Assembly: GCA_030824575.1 (NCBI GenBank)
Contig: JAVBXL010000065.1
Coordinates: 1-43,374, forward strand
Origin: a bacterium
GTDB taxonomy: Bacteria > Pseudomonadota > Alphaproteobacteria > Sphingomonadales > Sphingomonadaceae
DNA length: 43,374 bases
Direction: 5' to 3'
The position numbers and the translations under genes are program-made. Positions 7,527 to 19,014 of the stretch are shown piece by piece (the first letter of the stretch is position 1; each line of letters begins with the position of its first letter). Under the pieces are notes generated by a model. That model did not search any database and was not told the DNA's origin. It was given only the letters and a program-made list of their open reading frames with translations.

Positions 7527-7925
7527 ATGGATCGGATTTTCGCGGCGATGTCGCACCGGGTCGCCAACTGGGCGGGCCAGCCCTTCGCCTTCGTCCTAGC
7601 GCTGGGCACGGTCATTCTGTGGCTCGCGACCGGCCCCCTCTTCCACTATTCCGATACGTGGCAGCTGGTGATCAACACCAGTACCACCATCGTCACCTTC
7701 CTGATGGTGTTCCTGATCCAGAATGCGCAAAACCGCGACGGCTCCGCCATCCAGGCGAAGCTGGATGAATTGATCCGCGCGGTCGACAACGCCCGCAACG
7801 ATTTCATCGGCATCGAACATCTGACCGAAGCGGAACTACAGCGCATCAAGGCCGTATTGGAGCAGGAATGCGGGGACGATGACAACCACCGTCTGGCAAT
7901 AGAAAGGCTGATCCAGCGGCGCTGA
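7527..7925 (+). CDS. Low-affinity iron permease family small membrane protein
   Basis: A 132-residue protein of the family that covers one repeat of the fungal low-affinity iron transporter Fet4. After an amphipathic start (MDRIFAAMSHRVANWAGQP) come two membrane segments: AFVLALGTVILWLATGPLF (about 21-39) and INTSTTIVTFLMVFLIQNAQ (about 49-68). The signature NTSTTIVTFLMVFLIQN followed by QNRDGSAIQAKLDELIRA is characteristic. The C-terminal part is a cytoplasmic helical tail ending EQECGDDDNHRLAIERLIQR. The bacterial members are short and their transport function is not well proven. A GGAAAG ribosome site precedes the start. The gene stands alone between two divergent or convergent small genes. 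Confidence 0.85.
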   Translation: MDRIFAAMSHRVANWAGQPFAFVLALGTVILWLATGPLFHYSDTWQLVINTSTTIVTFLMVFLIQNAQNRDGSAIQAKLDELIRAVDNARNDFIGIEHLTEAELQRIKAVLEQECGDDDNHRLAIERLIQRR

Positions 7926-7934
7926 CCGGAACGG

Positions 7935-8108
7935 TCAATGCGCGTGGATGATCAGCCGTTCATTTTCCCGCCGATAAGCATCGATGCGTTCGGTATAGCT
8001 TTGGGCGAGGCTTTGATAAGCGTCTCGCCCCTTGTCCGATCGGCTGGATTGCGCGCGTATCATCGACATCTGCTGGCGATGCAGCAGGTAGTTGACGTCC
8101 ATCTCCAT
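7935..8108 (-). CDS. Small hypothetical protein
   Basis: A 57-residue protein beginning MEMDVNYLLHRQQMSMIRAQ. The start is fixed by a strong AGGAGG seven bases upstream, which argues for a real gene rather than a chance frame. It is hydrophilic and helical (AYQSLAQSYTERIDAYRREN), without signal peptide, membrane segment or cysteine. Similar short proteins with the pattern LLxRQQ..MRAQ.A are, from memory, common in sphingomonads; no function is known to me. It converges on the iron-permease-like gene, with nine bases between the two stop codons. Confidence 0.62.
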   Translation of the reverse strand: MEMDVNYLLHRQQMSMIRAQSSRSDKGRDAYQSLAQSYTERIDAYRRENERLIIHAH

Positions 8109-8223
8109 ATTCGCCCTCCTCCCGTCCAAGTTCGAAGAGATTGGTCGATTGGCCGAGGCTGCATACGACTCGCAACATCAGCCTATATAGAATAGCACTG
8201 ACACTACCCCTTGGCGAACCCGC

Positions 8224-9432
8224 TTATCGTCCCGGCGAGGCGGCCGGACGCGCTATCCAGCGCAAAACCACATATCCCGACAGGGCGGACAAGAGCGATC
8301 CCAAGAGTATTCCACCCTTCGCTTCCTCGACCAGCAGGGCTTGGCCGGGAAAGGCCAACGCCCCGATGAACAGGCTCATGGTGAAGCCGATGCCGCACAG
8401 CATCGTCATGCCATAGACTTGGCTCCAGCTCGCGCCGGCCGGCCGCTCCGCAAACCCCAGGCGCACCGCTGTCCAGATCGCCCCGAAAATACCCAGTTGC
8501 TTGCCCAGGAACAGGCCAAGCGCAACGCCCAGCGACAAAGGCGCGAACAGCATCGCCATTGCCTCGCCCCCCAGGCTGAGCCCGGCATTGGCGAACCCGA
8601 AGAGCGGGACGATCAGATAGGCGCTCCAAGGATGGATGGCATGTTCCAGGCGGTGCAACGGACTGTCCGCCGCATCGGGCGCGCCGGGCGTGCAGCGCAC
8701 CGGCACCGTCATCGCGGCCAGCACGCCCGCGACCGTGGCATGGACACCCGACAACAGCATCAGGAACCAGAGCAAGGCGAAGCCCAGAAGATAGGGCACC
8801 AACGCCTTCACCCCCGCCCGGTTGAGGCCGTACATCAGCGCCAGCACGCCGGCCGCGCCCGCCAGCGCCGCCAGATCGAGGCCATGACTGTAGAAGAGGG
8901 CTATGATGGCCACCGCCCCCATGTCGTCGACGATGGCGACGGCTGTCAGGAACAGCTTGAGCGAAGCCGGCGCGCGCCGCCCCAGCAGCGCCAGCACGCC
9001 GATGGCGAAGGCGATGTCGGTTGCGGCCGGAATGGCCCAGCCATTGCCGAGCGCAGGCTGCCCGGCCGTCACCATCAGATAGATGATCGCCGGGGCGGCC
9101 ATGCCCGCCACAGCCGCGAGGATCGGCAGCCGTCGCCTGTCCCAGGTGGACAGCCCCCCATCCAGAAACTCGCGCTTGATCTCCAGCCCGACCACCAGGA
9201 AGAATAGGGCCATCAGCCCGTCGTTGATCCACAGATGGAGCGTCATCGGCCCGATCCGCGACGACAGGGTCGGCCCCAGCGGCGCATGCAGCATGTCATG
9301 ATAAAGATGCCCGATCGCACCGGGCAGATTGGCCAGAACCATCGCCGCGCCGGCCGCGATCATCAACAATATCGCCCCGCCGGTTTCCCCGGTCAGAAAA
9401 TCGCGCAATGCGGATCGCGGCGGTCGATTCAT
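8224..9432 (-). CDS. nhaA: Na+/H+ antiporter NhaA
   Basis: A 402-residue inner-membrane protein of the NhaA family, which exchanges internal sodium for external protons and supports pH and salt homeostasis. Key features are LWINDGLMALFFLVVGLEIK (about 68-86), AIPAATDIAFAIGVLALLG with Asp139, and LFLTAVAIVDDMGAV with the aspartate pair 169-170, equivalent to the ion-binding Asp163-Asp164 of E. coli NhaA. About twelve hydrophobic segments are seen. The protein is slightly longer than E. coli NhaA (388 residues). It is divergent from the NfrB-like glycosyltransferase gene, with about 150 bases between them for two promoters. A long frame on the same strand in another phase (8204-9232) is a shadow. 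Confidence 0.96.
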   Translation of the reverse strand: MNRPPRSALRDFLTGETGGAILLMIAAGAAMVLANLPGAIGHLYHDMLHAPLGPTLSSRIGPMTLHLWINDGLMALFFLVVGLEIKREFLDGGLSTWDRRRLPILAAVAGMAAPAIIYLMVTAGQPALGNGWAIPAATDIAFAIGVLALLGRRAPASLKLFLTAVAIVDDMGAVAIIALFYSHGLDLAALAGAAGVLALMYGLNRAGVKALVPYLLGFALLWFLMLLSGVHATVAGVLAAMTVPVRCTPGAPDAADSPLHRLEHAIHPWSAYLIVPLFGFANAGLSLGGEAMAMLFAPLSLGVALGLFLGKQLGIFGAIWTAVRLGFAERPAGASWSQVYGMTMLCGIGFTMSLFIGALAFPGQALLVEEAKGGILLGSLLSALSGYVVLRWIARPAASPGR

Positions 9433-9582
9433 CCCAGTCGGTCCTTTCGGCTATACCGGAGCAGGCGCAAGGCCATGACTGTGCCAGGATTTCCAAAGGC
9501 TTCTGCGCAAAATATGCAAAAGACTTGGAACGACGTGACGCAAATGGCATCCTCTCCCGCATAGACGGATGGGGGTCAAGTC

Positions 9583-10980
9583 TTGGGAGACATGTTGGCC
9601 GCAAGCCTTGTGGCGTTGCATCGGGAAATCCTGCTTTTCGCTGTCGTCGGATTGGCGATCGGCGGGCTAGACGATTTCCTGGTCGACATCCTCTTTCTGG
9701 CCCGTCGCTGTTGGCGCAACGTCGCCATTTATGCGCGCCACCCGCGCATGACCACGGCGACCCTTCCGGCTTCATCCCGGCCGGGCTGCATCGCCATATT
9801 CATCCCCGCCTGGCGCGAAGCAAACGTCATCGCACCGATGTTGCGCCATGCGCTCGTGCGCTGGCCGAACGATGACTATCGGATCTTCATCGGCCTCTAT
9901 CCCAATGATCCGGAAACGATCGAAGCGGTTGCGCCCATCGCCGCCGGGGAACCGCGCATCATCGTGGGAATCAATCCCAGGCCGGGACCGAGCACGAAGG
10001 CGGACTGCCTCAATGTCCTGTGGCGGGCGATGCTGTCGGAAGAAGCGCGCACGACCAAAGCGTTCAAGGCGGTCGTGCTGCACGATGCCGAAGATGTGGT
10101 GCATGCCGACGAGATTCGGTTGTTCGACTTCATGATCGATCGGTTCGCCCTAGTTCAATTGCCGGTTTTGCCCCTGCCGGGCAAAGGGACATGGTTCGCG
10201 CGCGCGATCGCCAATCATTATGGCGATGAATTTGCCGAGAATCATGGGAAAGCGCTGACGGTGCGCGAAGCGCTGGGCGCGTCCATTCCATCCGCCGGCG
10301 TGGCATGCGCCTTCGAACGGGCGACGCTTGGCCGCCTGTCCGACCCCGCCCATGGCGGCCCCTTCGACCCGTCGTCGCTGACGGAGGATTATGAAGCGGG
10401 CCTGCGGATCGCCAATATGGGCGGGCGCGGCGTGTTCGTGCGTATGCGCGACGCGACCGGCGCGTTGGTGGCCACGCGCGAATATTTTCCGGACAGCGTG
10501 CATGCCGCCGTCCGGCAAAAGGCGCGCTGGATGGTGGGGATATCGCTCGCTGGCTGGGACCGCATGGGCTGGCATGGTGGCCCTGCTGAATGGTGGATGC
10601 GCATCCGCGACCGTCGCGCCACCATGGCGGCGCTCGTCCTGTTCGCCGCCTATATGGCGCTGATCCTCTGGGGACTGATCGCCGCTCTGGGCCTGTTCGC
10701 GCCTTTATCCCCGCCACCGCTGCCGCCCGTCATCGCAGCCCTGCTGTGGTTCAATATGGGGTTGATGGGCTGGCGAGCGGTCATGCGCGCCCTGTTTGTC
10801 GGCCGGGCCTATGGCTGGCGGCAGGGATTGATGGCGATCCCGCGCACCGTCATCGCCAACTATATCGCCATATTGGCGGCCCGGCGGGCGGTCTTCCTCT
10901 ACGCGAAATCACTGCTGGGCAAGCCGCTTAGCTGGGACAAGACGCAGCATCATTTCCCCGACCTGAAGACCGATCCATGA
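9583..10980 (+). CDS. NfrB-like membrane glycosyltransferase (GT2)
   Basis: A protein of 462-465 residues resembling the N-terminal two thirds of NfrB, the E. coli phage N4 adsorption protein B. An N-terminal membrane helix is followed by a GT2 domain starting IAIFIPAWREANVIAPMLRH. Processive-synthase motifs are in place: HDAEDVVHADEIRL (the DxD-like site), LTEDYEAGLR (the TED base) and RQKARWMVGI (the Q/RxxRW substrate site). Two or three C-terminal membrane segments follow (about 335-400). In E. coli NfrB a C-terminal MshEN domain binds c-di-GMP; here the protein stops after the membrane segments, so that control seems absent. The start is either TTG 9583 (GGGGG upstream) or ATG 9592 (GGGAGA upstream). 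It is coupled by ATGA to the next gene. Confidence 0.85.
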   Translation: MGDMLAASLVALHREILLFAVVGLAIGGLDDFLVDILFLARRCWRNVAIYARHPRMTTATLPASSRPGCIAIFIPAWREANVIAPMLRHALVRWPNDDYRIFIGLYPNDPETIEAVAPIAAGEPRIIVGINPRPGPSTKADCLNVLWRAMLSEEARTTKAFKAVVLHDAEDVVHADEIRLFDFMIDRFALVQLPVLPLPGKGTWFARAIANHYGDEFAENHGKALTVREALGASIPSAGVACAFERATLGRLSDPAHGGPFDPSSLTEDYEAGLRIANMGGRGVFVRMRDATGALVATREYFPDSVHAAVRQKARWMVGISLAGWDRMGWHGGPAEWWMRIRDRRATMAALVLFAAYMALILWGLIAALGLFAPLSPPPLPPVIAALLWFNMGLMGWRAVMRALFVGRAYGWRQGLMAIPRTVIANYIAILAARRAVFLYAKSLLGKPLSWDKTQHHFPDLKTDP

Positions 10981-12071
10981 TCCGCACCGCAAACGGACGG
11001 CCGTTCCGTTTCTTTGCCATGGTGATGATGGTTTGGGTGGCTATCCGCTTGGCCAGCCAGGAGGCCGTACTACCGCCGGTGCAACATCCCTATGCAGATG
11101 GTCGTCCTGTGCCTGTGCCTGTGCCTGCGCCCGCCCCCGCGCTTCTGCCGCAAGCCGTGCTGGCGTCCAGCGCCGTGGCCACCCTGCCCCGGTTAGAAAC
11201 GCTTGCCTCACAGCCTCTACCCCTTATCGCGCCACGAACGAAAACGGACACGTTCGGGCCACCACCCCCACCACCATCCTCCAATGCCGCCATGCCAGTC
11301 GATCTTATGGATTTCATCAGCTTCACCGTAGCGTTCGCCAATCGCCATTATGCCAGCGACCTGGAATATATGAGCCGTTTCCAGACCCCGACAGCCAGCC
11401 CTTCTCCGCTCATAACCGAGCAAAAGACGCCGGATCGATGGCGCGCCGCTGCATGGCTGCTGTGGCGCCCCGGCGGCGCGAGGCCAAGCGGGACCGTGCC
11501 GACTGGCCAGCTCGGCGGCTCGCAGACGGGACTTCGGGTGGACTATGATCTGACACCGCGCGCATCCAGCAGCACCGTCGCCTATGGCCGCCTGACACGC
11601 GCGCTCCAGCGGCCCACAGCATCTGAAGGCGCAGTCGGATTGTCGATCCAACCGATGCGCGCGATCCCGATCAGCGTCGCGGTCGAACGACGCGTCGCGC
11701 TGGGCAACGGCGCGCGCAACGCCAACGCGGTGATGGCGGTGGGCGGATTTGGACCGGTGGCGATCGCGCCGGCGATCGTGGCGGAGGGCTATGGCCAGAC
11801 CGGCATCGTGGGTTTCCGCCGCGGGGATGCTTTCATCGACGGCAAATTCTCGCTCTCCACCCCGCTTGGTCAATCGCCCTTCCGCGTCGGCGCAGCTTTA
11901 TCGGGCGGCGCGCAACCGGGTGTCAACAGGCTGGATATCGGCCCCGAATTGCAGTTTCGCCTGCCTTTGCCGACCGTAGGCGCGCGGATCGCCATCGAAT
12001 GGCGCGAACGGATCGCGGGAGGCGCACGGCCAGGATCGGGCCTCGCCATCACCCTTGCCGCCGATTTTTAA
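10977..12071 (+). CDS. NfrA C-terminal-like outer-membrane protein
   Basis: A 364-residue protein. It starts with a hydrophobic signal-like segment (FRFFAMVMMVWVAIRLAS), then a proline-rich linker (PVPVPVPAPAPALLP near residues 43-57 and PPPPPPSS near 97-104). From about residue 115 to the end it is beta-rich and ends ...GSGLAITLAADF, with the terminal phenylalanine of outer-membrane barrels. The last 50 residues (NRLDIGPELQFRLPLP, then IAIEWRERIAGGARPGSGLA) resemble the C-terminal domain of NfrA, the phage N4 receptor. The large TPR part of NfrA is missing. It overlaps the GT2 gene by ATGA. Together they could make and export a surface polysaccharide; this is inferred from the E. coli pair. 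Confidence 0.72.
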   Translation: MIRTANGRPFRFFAMVMMVWVAIRLASQEAVLPPVQHPYADGRPVPVPVPAPAPALLPQAVLASSAVATLPRLETLASQPLPLIAPRTKTDTFGPPPPPPSSNAAMPVDLMDFISFTVAFANRHYASDLEYMSRFQTPTASPSPLITEQKTPDRWRAAAWLLWRPGGARPSGTVPTGQLGGSQTGLRVDYDLTPRASSSTVAYGRLTRALQRPTASEGAVGLSIQPMRAIPISVAVERRVALGNGARNANAVMAVGGFGPVAIAPAIVAEGYGQTGIVGFRRGDAFIDGKFSLSTPLGQSPFRVGAALSGGAQPGVNRLDIGPELQFRLPLPTVGARIAIEWRERIAGGARPGSGLAITLAADF

Positions 12072-12128
12072 TCGCTGGGCTCCATCGCCGCTTTATATCG
12101 CCGCCGCTTGGCGTTACCCCCGACGGGC

Positions 12129-13043
12129 ATGGATCTTTACCTGCCCATAGCCAATCTATCGGTGAACGCGCTTGTCATTATCGGCCTGGGCGGCGTCGTC
12201 GGGCTGCTGTCCGGCATGTTCGGCGTCGGCGGCGGATTCCTGACGACGCCGTTGCTGATCTTCTACGGCATTCCGCCCACCGTCGCAGCAGCGTCCGCCG
12301 CTTCGCAGGTGACGGGTGCCAGCGTTTCGGGTGTATTCACCCATATGGCGCGCGGCACCGTCGATTTCCGCATGGGCGGCGTGCTGATCGCGGGCGGCGT
12401 GGTCGGGGCCGGCATGGGCGTCTTCATTTTCCGCCTGCTGCAATATCTGGGTCAGATCGATACCGTCATCGGCATCCTTTATGTGCTGATGCTGGGCGGC
12501 ATTGGTGCTCTGATGGCCAAGGAATCGATCCAGGCGCTGGTGGCGCTGAAAACCGGCAAGCGCCCTCCCGCGCGCAAGCGACGGCATCATCCTCTGGTCG
12601 CCGCGCTGCCAATGCGCTGGCGTTTCTACCGCTCCGGCCTGTATATCTCGCCACTCGCGCCCCTGTTGCTGGGCATGGCAACCGGCATATTGACGATGTT
12701 GCTGGGCGTGGGCGGCGGATTCATCCTGGTACCCGCCATGCTTTACCTGCTGGGGATGGCGACGCAGTCGGTGGTCGGGACATCGCTGTTCCAAATCTTG
12801 TTCGTCACCATGGCGACGACGATGATGCACGCGATGACGACCAAGGCGGTAGACCTGGTGCTGGCGCTGCTGCTGCTGATCGGCAGCGTCGTCGGCGCGC
12901 AGATCGGCACCCGCATTTCCATGTCGATCCGCCCTGAATATCTGCGCATCCTGCTCGCCGCGATCGTATTGTTCGTCGCGGCGCGCATGGCGCTGGGGTT
13001 GGGATTTCGTCCCGACGAAATCTACACGATCGAGGTGGGCTGA
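12129..13043 (+). CDS. TSUP family (TauE/SafE) sulfite/organic anion exporter
   Basis: A 304-residue inner-membrane protein of the TSUP family, with two related halves of about four membrane segments each. The half-repeat signature occurs twice: GLLSGMFGVGGGFLTTPLLI (about 29-48) and GMATGILTMLLGVGGGFILV (about 184-203). A cytoplasmic basic loop (KTGKRPPARKRRHH) separates the halves. Relatives move sulfite, sulfoacetate or other small anions, in many cases outward. The ATG at 12129 is used; an in-frame TTG at 12108 is less likely. The stop overlaps the start of the TIGR02186-like gene by one base, and this pairing recurs in Alphaproteobacteria, so the next protein may be a periplasmic or membrane partner. 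Confidence 0.93.
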   Translation: MDLYLPIANLSVNALVIIGLGGVVGLLSGMFGVGGGFLTTPLLIFYGIPPTVAAASAASQVTGASVSGVFTHMARGTVDFRMGGVLIAGGVVGAGMGVFIFRLLQYLGQIDTVIGILYVLMLGGIGALMAKESIQALVALKTGKRPPARKRRHHPLVAALPMRWRFYRSGLYISPLAPLLLGMATGILTMLLGVGGGFILVPAMLYLLGMATQSVVGTSLFQILFVTMATTMMHAMTTKAVDLVLALLLLIGSVVGAQIGTRISMSIRPEYLRILLAAIVLFVAARMALGLGFRPDEIYTIEVG

Positions 13044-13804
13044 TGAGTCGCTGGCGCGCCTTGCTGGCCCTCCCTGCGGCGCTGGCGCTCATCGGAGCGG
13101 ACGAACCGCAACTGGTGCCCGACGTGTCGCAGCGCGAAGTCGTGATCCAGTACAGCTTCACCGGTGCCGACCTGCTGCTGTTCGGCGCGATCGTCTATCC
13201 CGACGGGCGACGCCCCGACAAGCCGGCTGACATCGTCGTCGTGCTCAAGGGGCCGGAACAGTCGATCACCATGCGCGAAAAGCAGAAGGTGGCCGGCATC
13301 TGGGTCAATGCCGACACTGCGCGTTTCCGCTCCGCCCCCAGCTTCTACGCCATGGCCTCGTCGCGCCCGATCGACCGGATCGTGGATGAACGCACCGCCG
13401 CCATCTACGAATTGGGCGTGGACAAGCTACAACTCTCGCCTTCTTCGCTCAACGAGAGCGCGGAATTGTCGCGCTTTCAATCCGGTCTCGTCGATTTGCG
13501 GGCGCGGTCGGGCCTGTTCGTTGAGCGACCCGGCACGGTCGAGATTACCGACGGCGTTCTCTATCGCGCGCGCCTGCCGCTGTCGGCGCGCGTCATCGTG
13601 GGCGATTATACCGCCGAAACCTTCCTGGTGCAGGACGGACGGGTGGTCGCCGCCGCGGTGCGCGACATCACGGTACGCAAATCCGGGTTCGAACAGTTCA
13701 TCGCCAGCGCGGCCGAACATTGGTCCTTCGTCTATGGGCTGGTCGCGATCGCCATGGCGGTGGGCATGGGTTGGGCGGCCGGCGCCATCGCCAGACGCAT
13801 CTGA
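13043..13804 (+). CDS. TIGR02186 family membrane-anchored protein
   Basis: A 253-residue protein with an N-terminal signal peptide (ALLALPAALALIGADEPQ) and one C-terminal membrane helix (FVYGLVAIAMAVGMGWAAGA, about 227-247). The body is probably periplasmic and beta-rich, with the conserved opening LVPDVSQREVVIQYSFTGAD and later FGAIVYPDGRRPDKPADIVV, VLKGPEQ and KVAGIWVN. This fits TIGR02186, a family of unknown function almost always encoded beside a TauE/SafE transporter. The start codon overlaps the stop of that transporter gene, supporting joint production. It probably helps the transporter or handles its substrate in the periplasm; this is an inference from gene pairing only. Confidence 0.85.
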   Translation: MSRWRALLALPAALALIGADEPQLVPDVSQREVVIQYSFTGADLLLFGAIVYPDGRRPDKPADIVVVLKGPEQSITMREKQKVAGIWVNADTARFRSAPSFYAMASSRPIDRIVDERTAAIYELGVDKLQLSPSSLNESAELSRFQSGLVDLRARSGLFVERPGTVEITDGVLYRARLPLSARVIVGDYTAETFLVQDGRVVAAAVRDITVRKSGFEQFIASAAEHWSFVYGLVAIAMAVGMGWAAGAIARRI

Positions 13805-13898
13805 AAACGTCAATCCTCATTCTTTGGATCAAGCCAATTGCCCACACCCCAATAGTCCGACTAAAATAGCGTAAAATGGGTCGAGGGGGGACAGGACG

Positions 13899-15224
13899 AT
13901 GACAGACACAGCCATACGGGCGGGCGCTGGCCCTTTTCCCAACCTGGCACAGCGCAGCCATGCCCTACGCGCCTCGCTCTCGCGCGAAATGCACGTGCGC
14001 AAGATGCCGCGGCTCGATACGCCCGCGCGCGCGGTGCAGTTCATGATGATCGTCAATGAGCAGGAAGCGCGGGACAGCGTCGCTGCGCTCCGCAACCTCG
14101 TACCCGATGATGGCCCCTCCCCTGATGCCAGCGACCGCTTCTTCGCGTGTCGCGTCGGCGCGCTCGGCTTTTCCTGGGAACGGCACAGCGAGTTCATCAC
14201 GTATAGCTTCATCGCAGACGGCTATGGCGAACCGTTCGACCTGTCGCCCTTCCTGCCCGTGTCGCACTGGATCGACCGACTGCCGGGCCAAGTCATCCGA
14301 TCGACCCAGATCGCCTTGACGAAGAATGAGCCATCCAACGCGACGATCGCCACCTATTTCGCGTCCGACGACCTCATCATCTCCGACGTCGCCCAATGCC
14401 GGGCGCGCGTCTGGGGCGATTTCCGCCTGCATGACAATGGCTTTGGCCGCCTGCTGATCCAGGATCGCGGGCTGGAAGGGGCAGAAGCGTCACTGTTGGT
14501 GCAACGATTGCAGGAACTGGGCAATTATCGGAAGATCGCTTTGCTCGGCCTGCCCGAAGCGCAACAGGCGACCCCCCTCCTTGCGACCTTGGAGCAGCGC
14601 CTGACCGACGTAACCGCCTGCGTCGCAGAACCGCAGGCGGATGCCGACGCCGTGCTGGAGGATCTATCGTCACTTAGCGCCGAACTGGCACAGATCGTCG
14701 CGCGCACCCGCTATCGCATGAGCGCCACCCATGCCTATGCTGAACTATGCTTCGACCGCATCCGGCGGTTGGATGTCGCGCCCGTGCGCGGCTATCGCTC
14801 GCTCGACGATTTTACCGAGCGGCGATTGCTGCCGGCCATGCGGACCTGCGACGCTTTTAGTCGGCGGCTGGAAGATTTGTCACAACGCACCGCATGGACC
14901 AGCGCGATGCTGCGCACGCGGGTCGACACCGCCCTGGCGCGCCGCAATCGCGACTTGTTGGCATCGATGGACCGGCGCACCGGTCTGCAACTGCGCCTCC
15001 AGCACACGGTCGAGGGGCTGTCAGTGGTGGCGATCAGCTATTATGCGCTCGGTCTGTGGCATTATCTCAAGGAAGCGATCGAGCATCAGGGCGCGCATCT
15101 GCCCGGCTGGGTCGACCTGGCCCTTATCCCCGCGATCGTCGCGGCGGTTTTCCTGGGTCTGCGTCAGATAAAGAAGGTGAAGCGCCCGCCATCCTTGCAG
15201 GACGGCGAGACGCTTGATCATTAG
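13899..15224 (+). CDS. DUF3422 family membrane protein
   Basis: A 441-residue protein of the DUF3422 family. The N-terminal region has the family pattern LAQRSHALRASLSREMHVRK, and further RVGALGFSWERHSEFITYSF and RDRGLEGAEASLLVQRLQEL-like segments are present. The C-terminal part is helical with a probable coiled coil (about 290-370). It ends in two membrane segments, TVEGLSVVAISYYALGLWHY (about 370-390) and VDLALIPAIVAAVFLGL (about 404-422), with a basic cytoplasmic tail. The large N-terminal part is likely cytoplasmic. Function is unknown. A GGGGGG-rich ribosome site precedes the start. The stop codon lies three bases from the stop of the convergent rhamnosidase gene, with no terminator between them. 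Confidence 0.88.
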   Translation: MTDTAIRAGAGPFPNLAQRSHALRASLSREMHVRKMPRLDTPARAVQFMMIVNEQEARDSVAALRNLVPDDGPSPDASDRFFACRVGALGFSWERHSEFITYSFIADGYGEPFDLSPFLPVSHWIDRLPGQVIRSTQIALTKNEPSNATIATYFASDDLIISDVAQCRARVWGDFRLHDNGFGRLLIQDRGLEGAEASLLVQRLQELGNYRKIALLGLPEAQQATPLLATLEQRLTDVTACVAEPQADADAVLEDLSSLSAELAQIVARTRYRMSATHAYAELCFDRIRRLDVAPVRGYRSLDDFTERRLLPAMRTCDAFSRRLEDLSQRTAWTSAMLRTRVDTALARRNRDLLASMDRRTGLQLRLQHTVEGLSVVAISYYALGLWHYLKEAIEHQGAHLPGWVDLALIPAIVAAVFLGLRQIKKVKRPPSLQDGETLDH

Positions 15225-15227
15225 GGC

Positions 15228-18554
<3,327 letters not shown>

Positions 18555-18573
18555 CGACGAACGATCCTCTTTT

Positions 18574-19014
18574 TCAAACAGGGCGGGCGGACGACAGCAG
18601 CCGTCGCAGCGCCAGGCTGGCGACCAGCGCGCCGAGTGCGCCGCCATAGGCAATCTTGATCATCAGGGCGGCAGTCCAGGCGATAGGTGGAAAGCCGACG
18701 CTCTCGATCGAAAAGGCGAGCAGACCGCCCAGCGCCGCACCGGCAAGGGCGAACAGGCCGGCCCGGATCAGGACGCCGCGCAAGATCGGCGGGTAACTTA
18801 GCTTGCGCCGCGCGATCAGCGCGGGGACCAGCGCGCTCATCAGGGCGACAGCGATGCTTTGCGGCACGAAATCCAGCGCGAGATTATCCGGCGCGGCCCA
18901 GCGCAACAGACGCGGTTGCGTCCCGAAGACGCCGAGGAAGAAGGCCAGGCTCAGCACGCCGTTGATGACGATGCTGATCGCCGCTTCCCGACCGATCGAG
19001 ACGGCATGTGTCAC
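18574..19014 (-). CDS. Hypothetical inner-membrane protein of the rhamnosidase operon
   Basis: A 146-residue protein with about four membrane segments: near 10-28 (AISIVINGVLSLAFFLGVFG), 47-65, 82-105 (LIRAGLFALAGAALGGLLAF) and 113-137. It starts with GTG inside a GTGA overlap with the upstream hydrolase gene. It is followed after 19 bases by the rhamnosidase gene, so it belongs to the same operon. No transporter motif is recognised, and four helices are few for a sugar porter. It could be a small accessory protein; I cannot assign a function. Confidence 0.65.
   Translation of the reverse strand: MTHAVSIGREAAISIVINGVLSLAFFLGVFGTQPRLLRWAAPDNLALDFVPQSIAVALMSALVPALIARRKLSYPPILRGVLIRAGLFALAGAALGGLLAFSIESVGFPPIAWTAALMIKIAYGGALGALVASLALRRLLSSARPV

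Noticed and set aside
8204..9232. 342-codon minus-strand frame overlapping nhaA in another phase
   Set aside because: It is arginine- and glycine-rich with no domain, while the nhaA frame has all catalytic aspartates.
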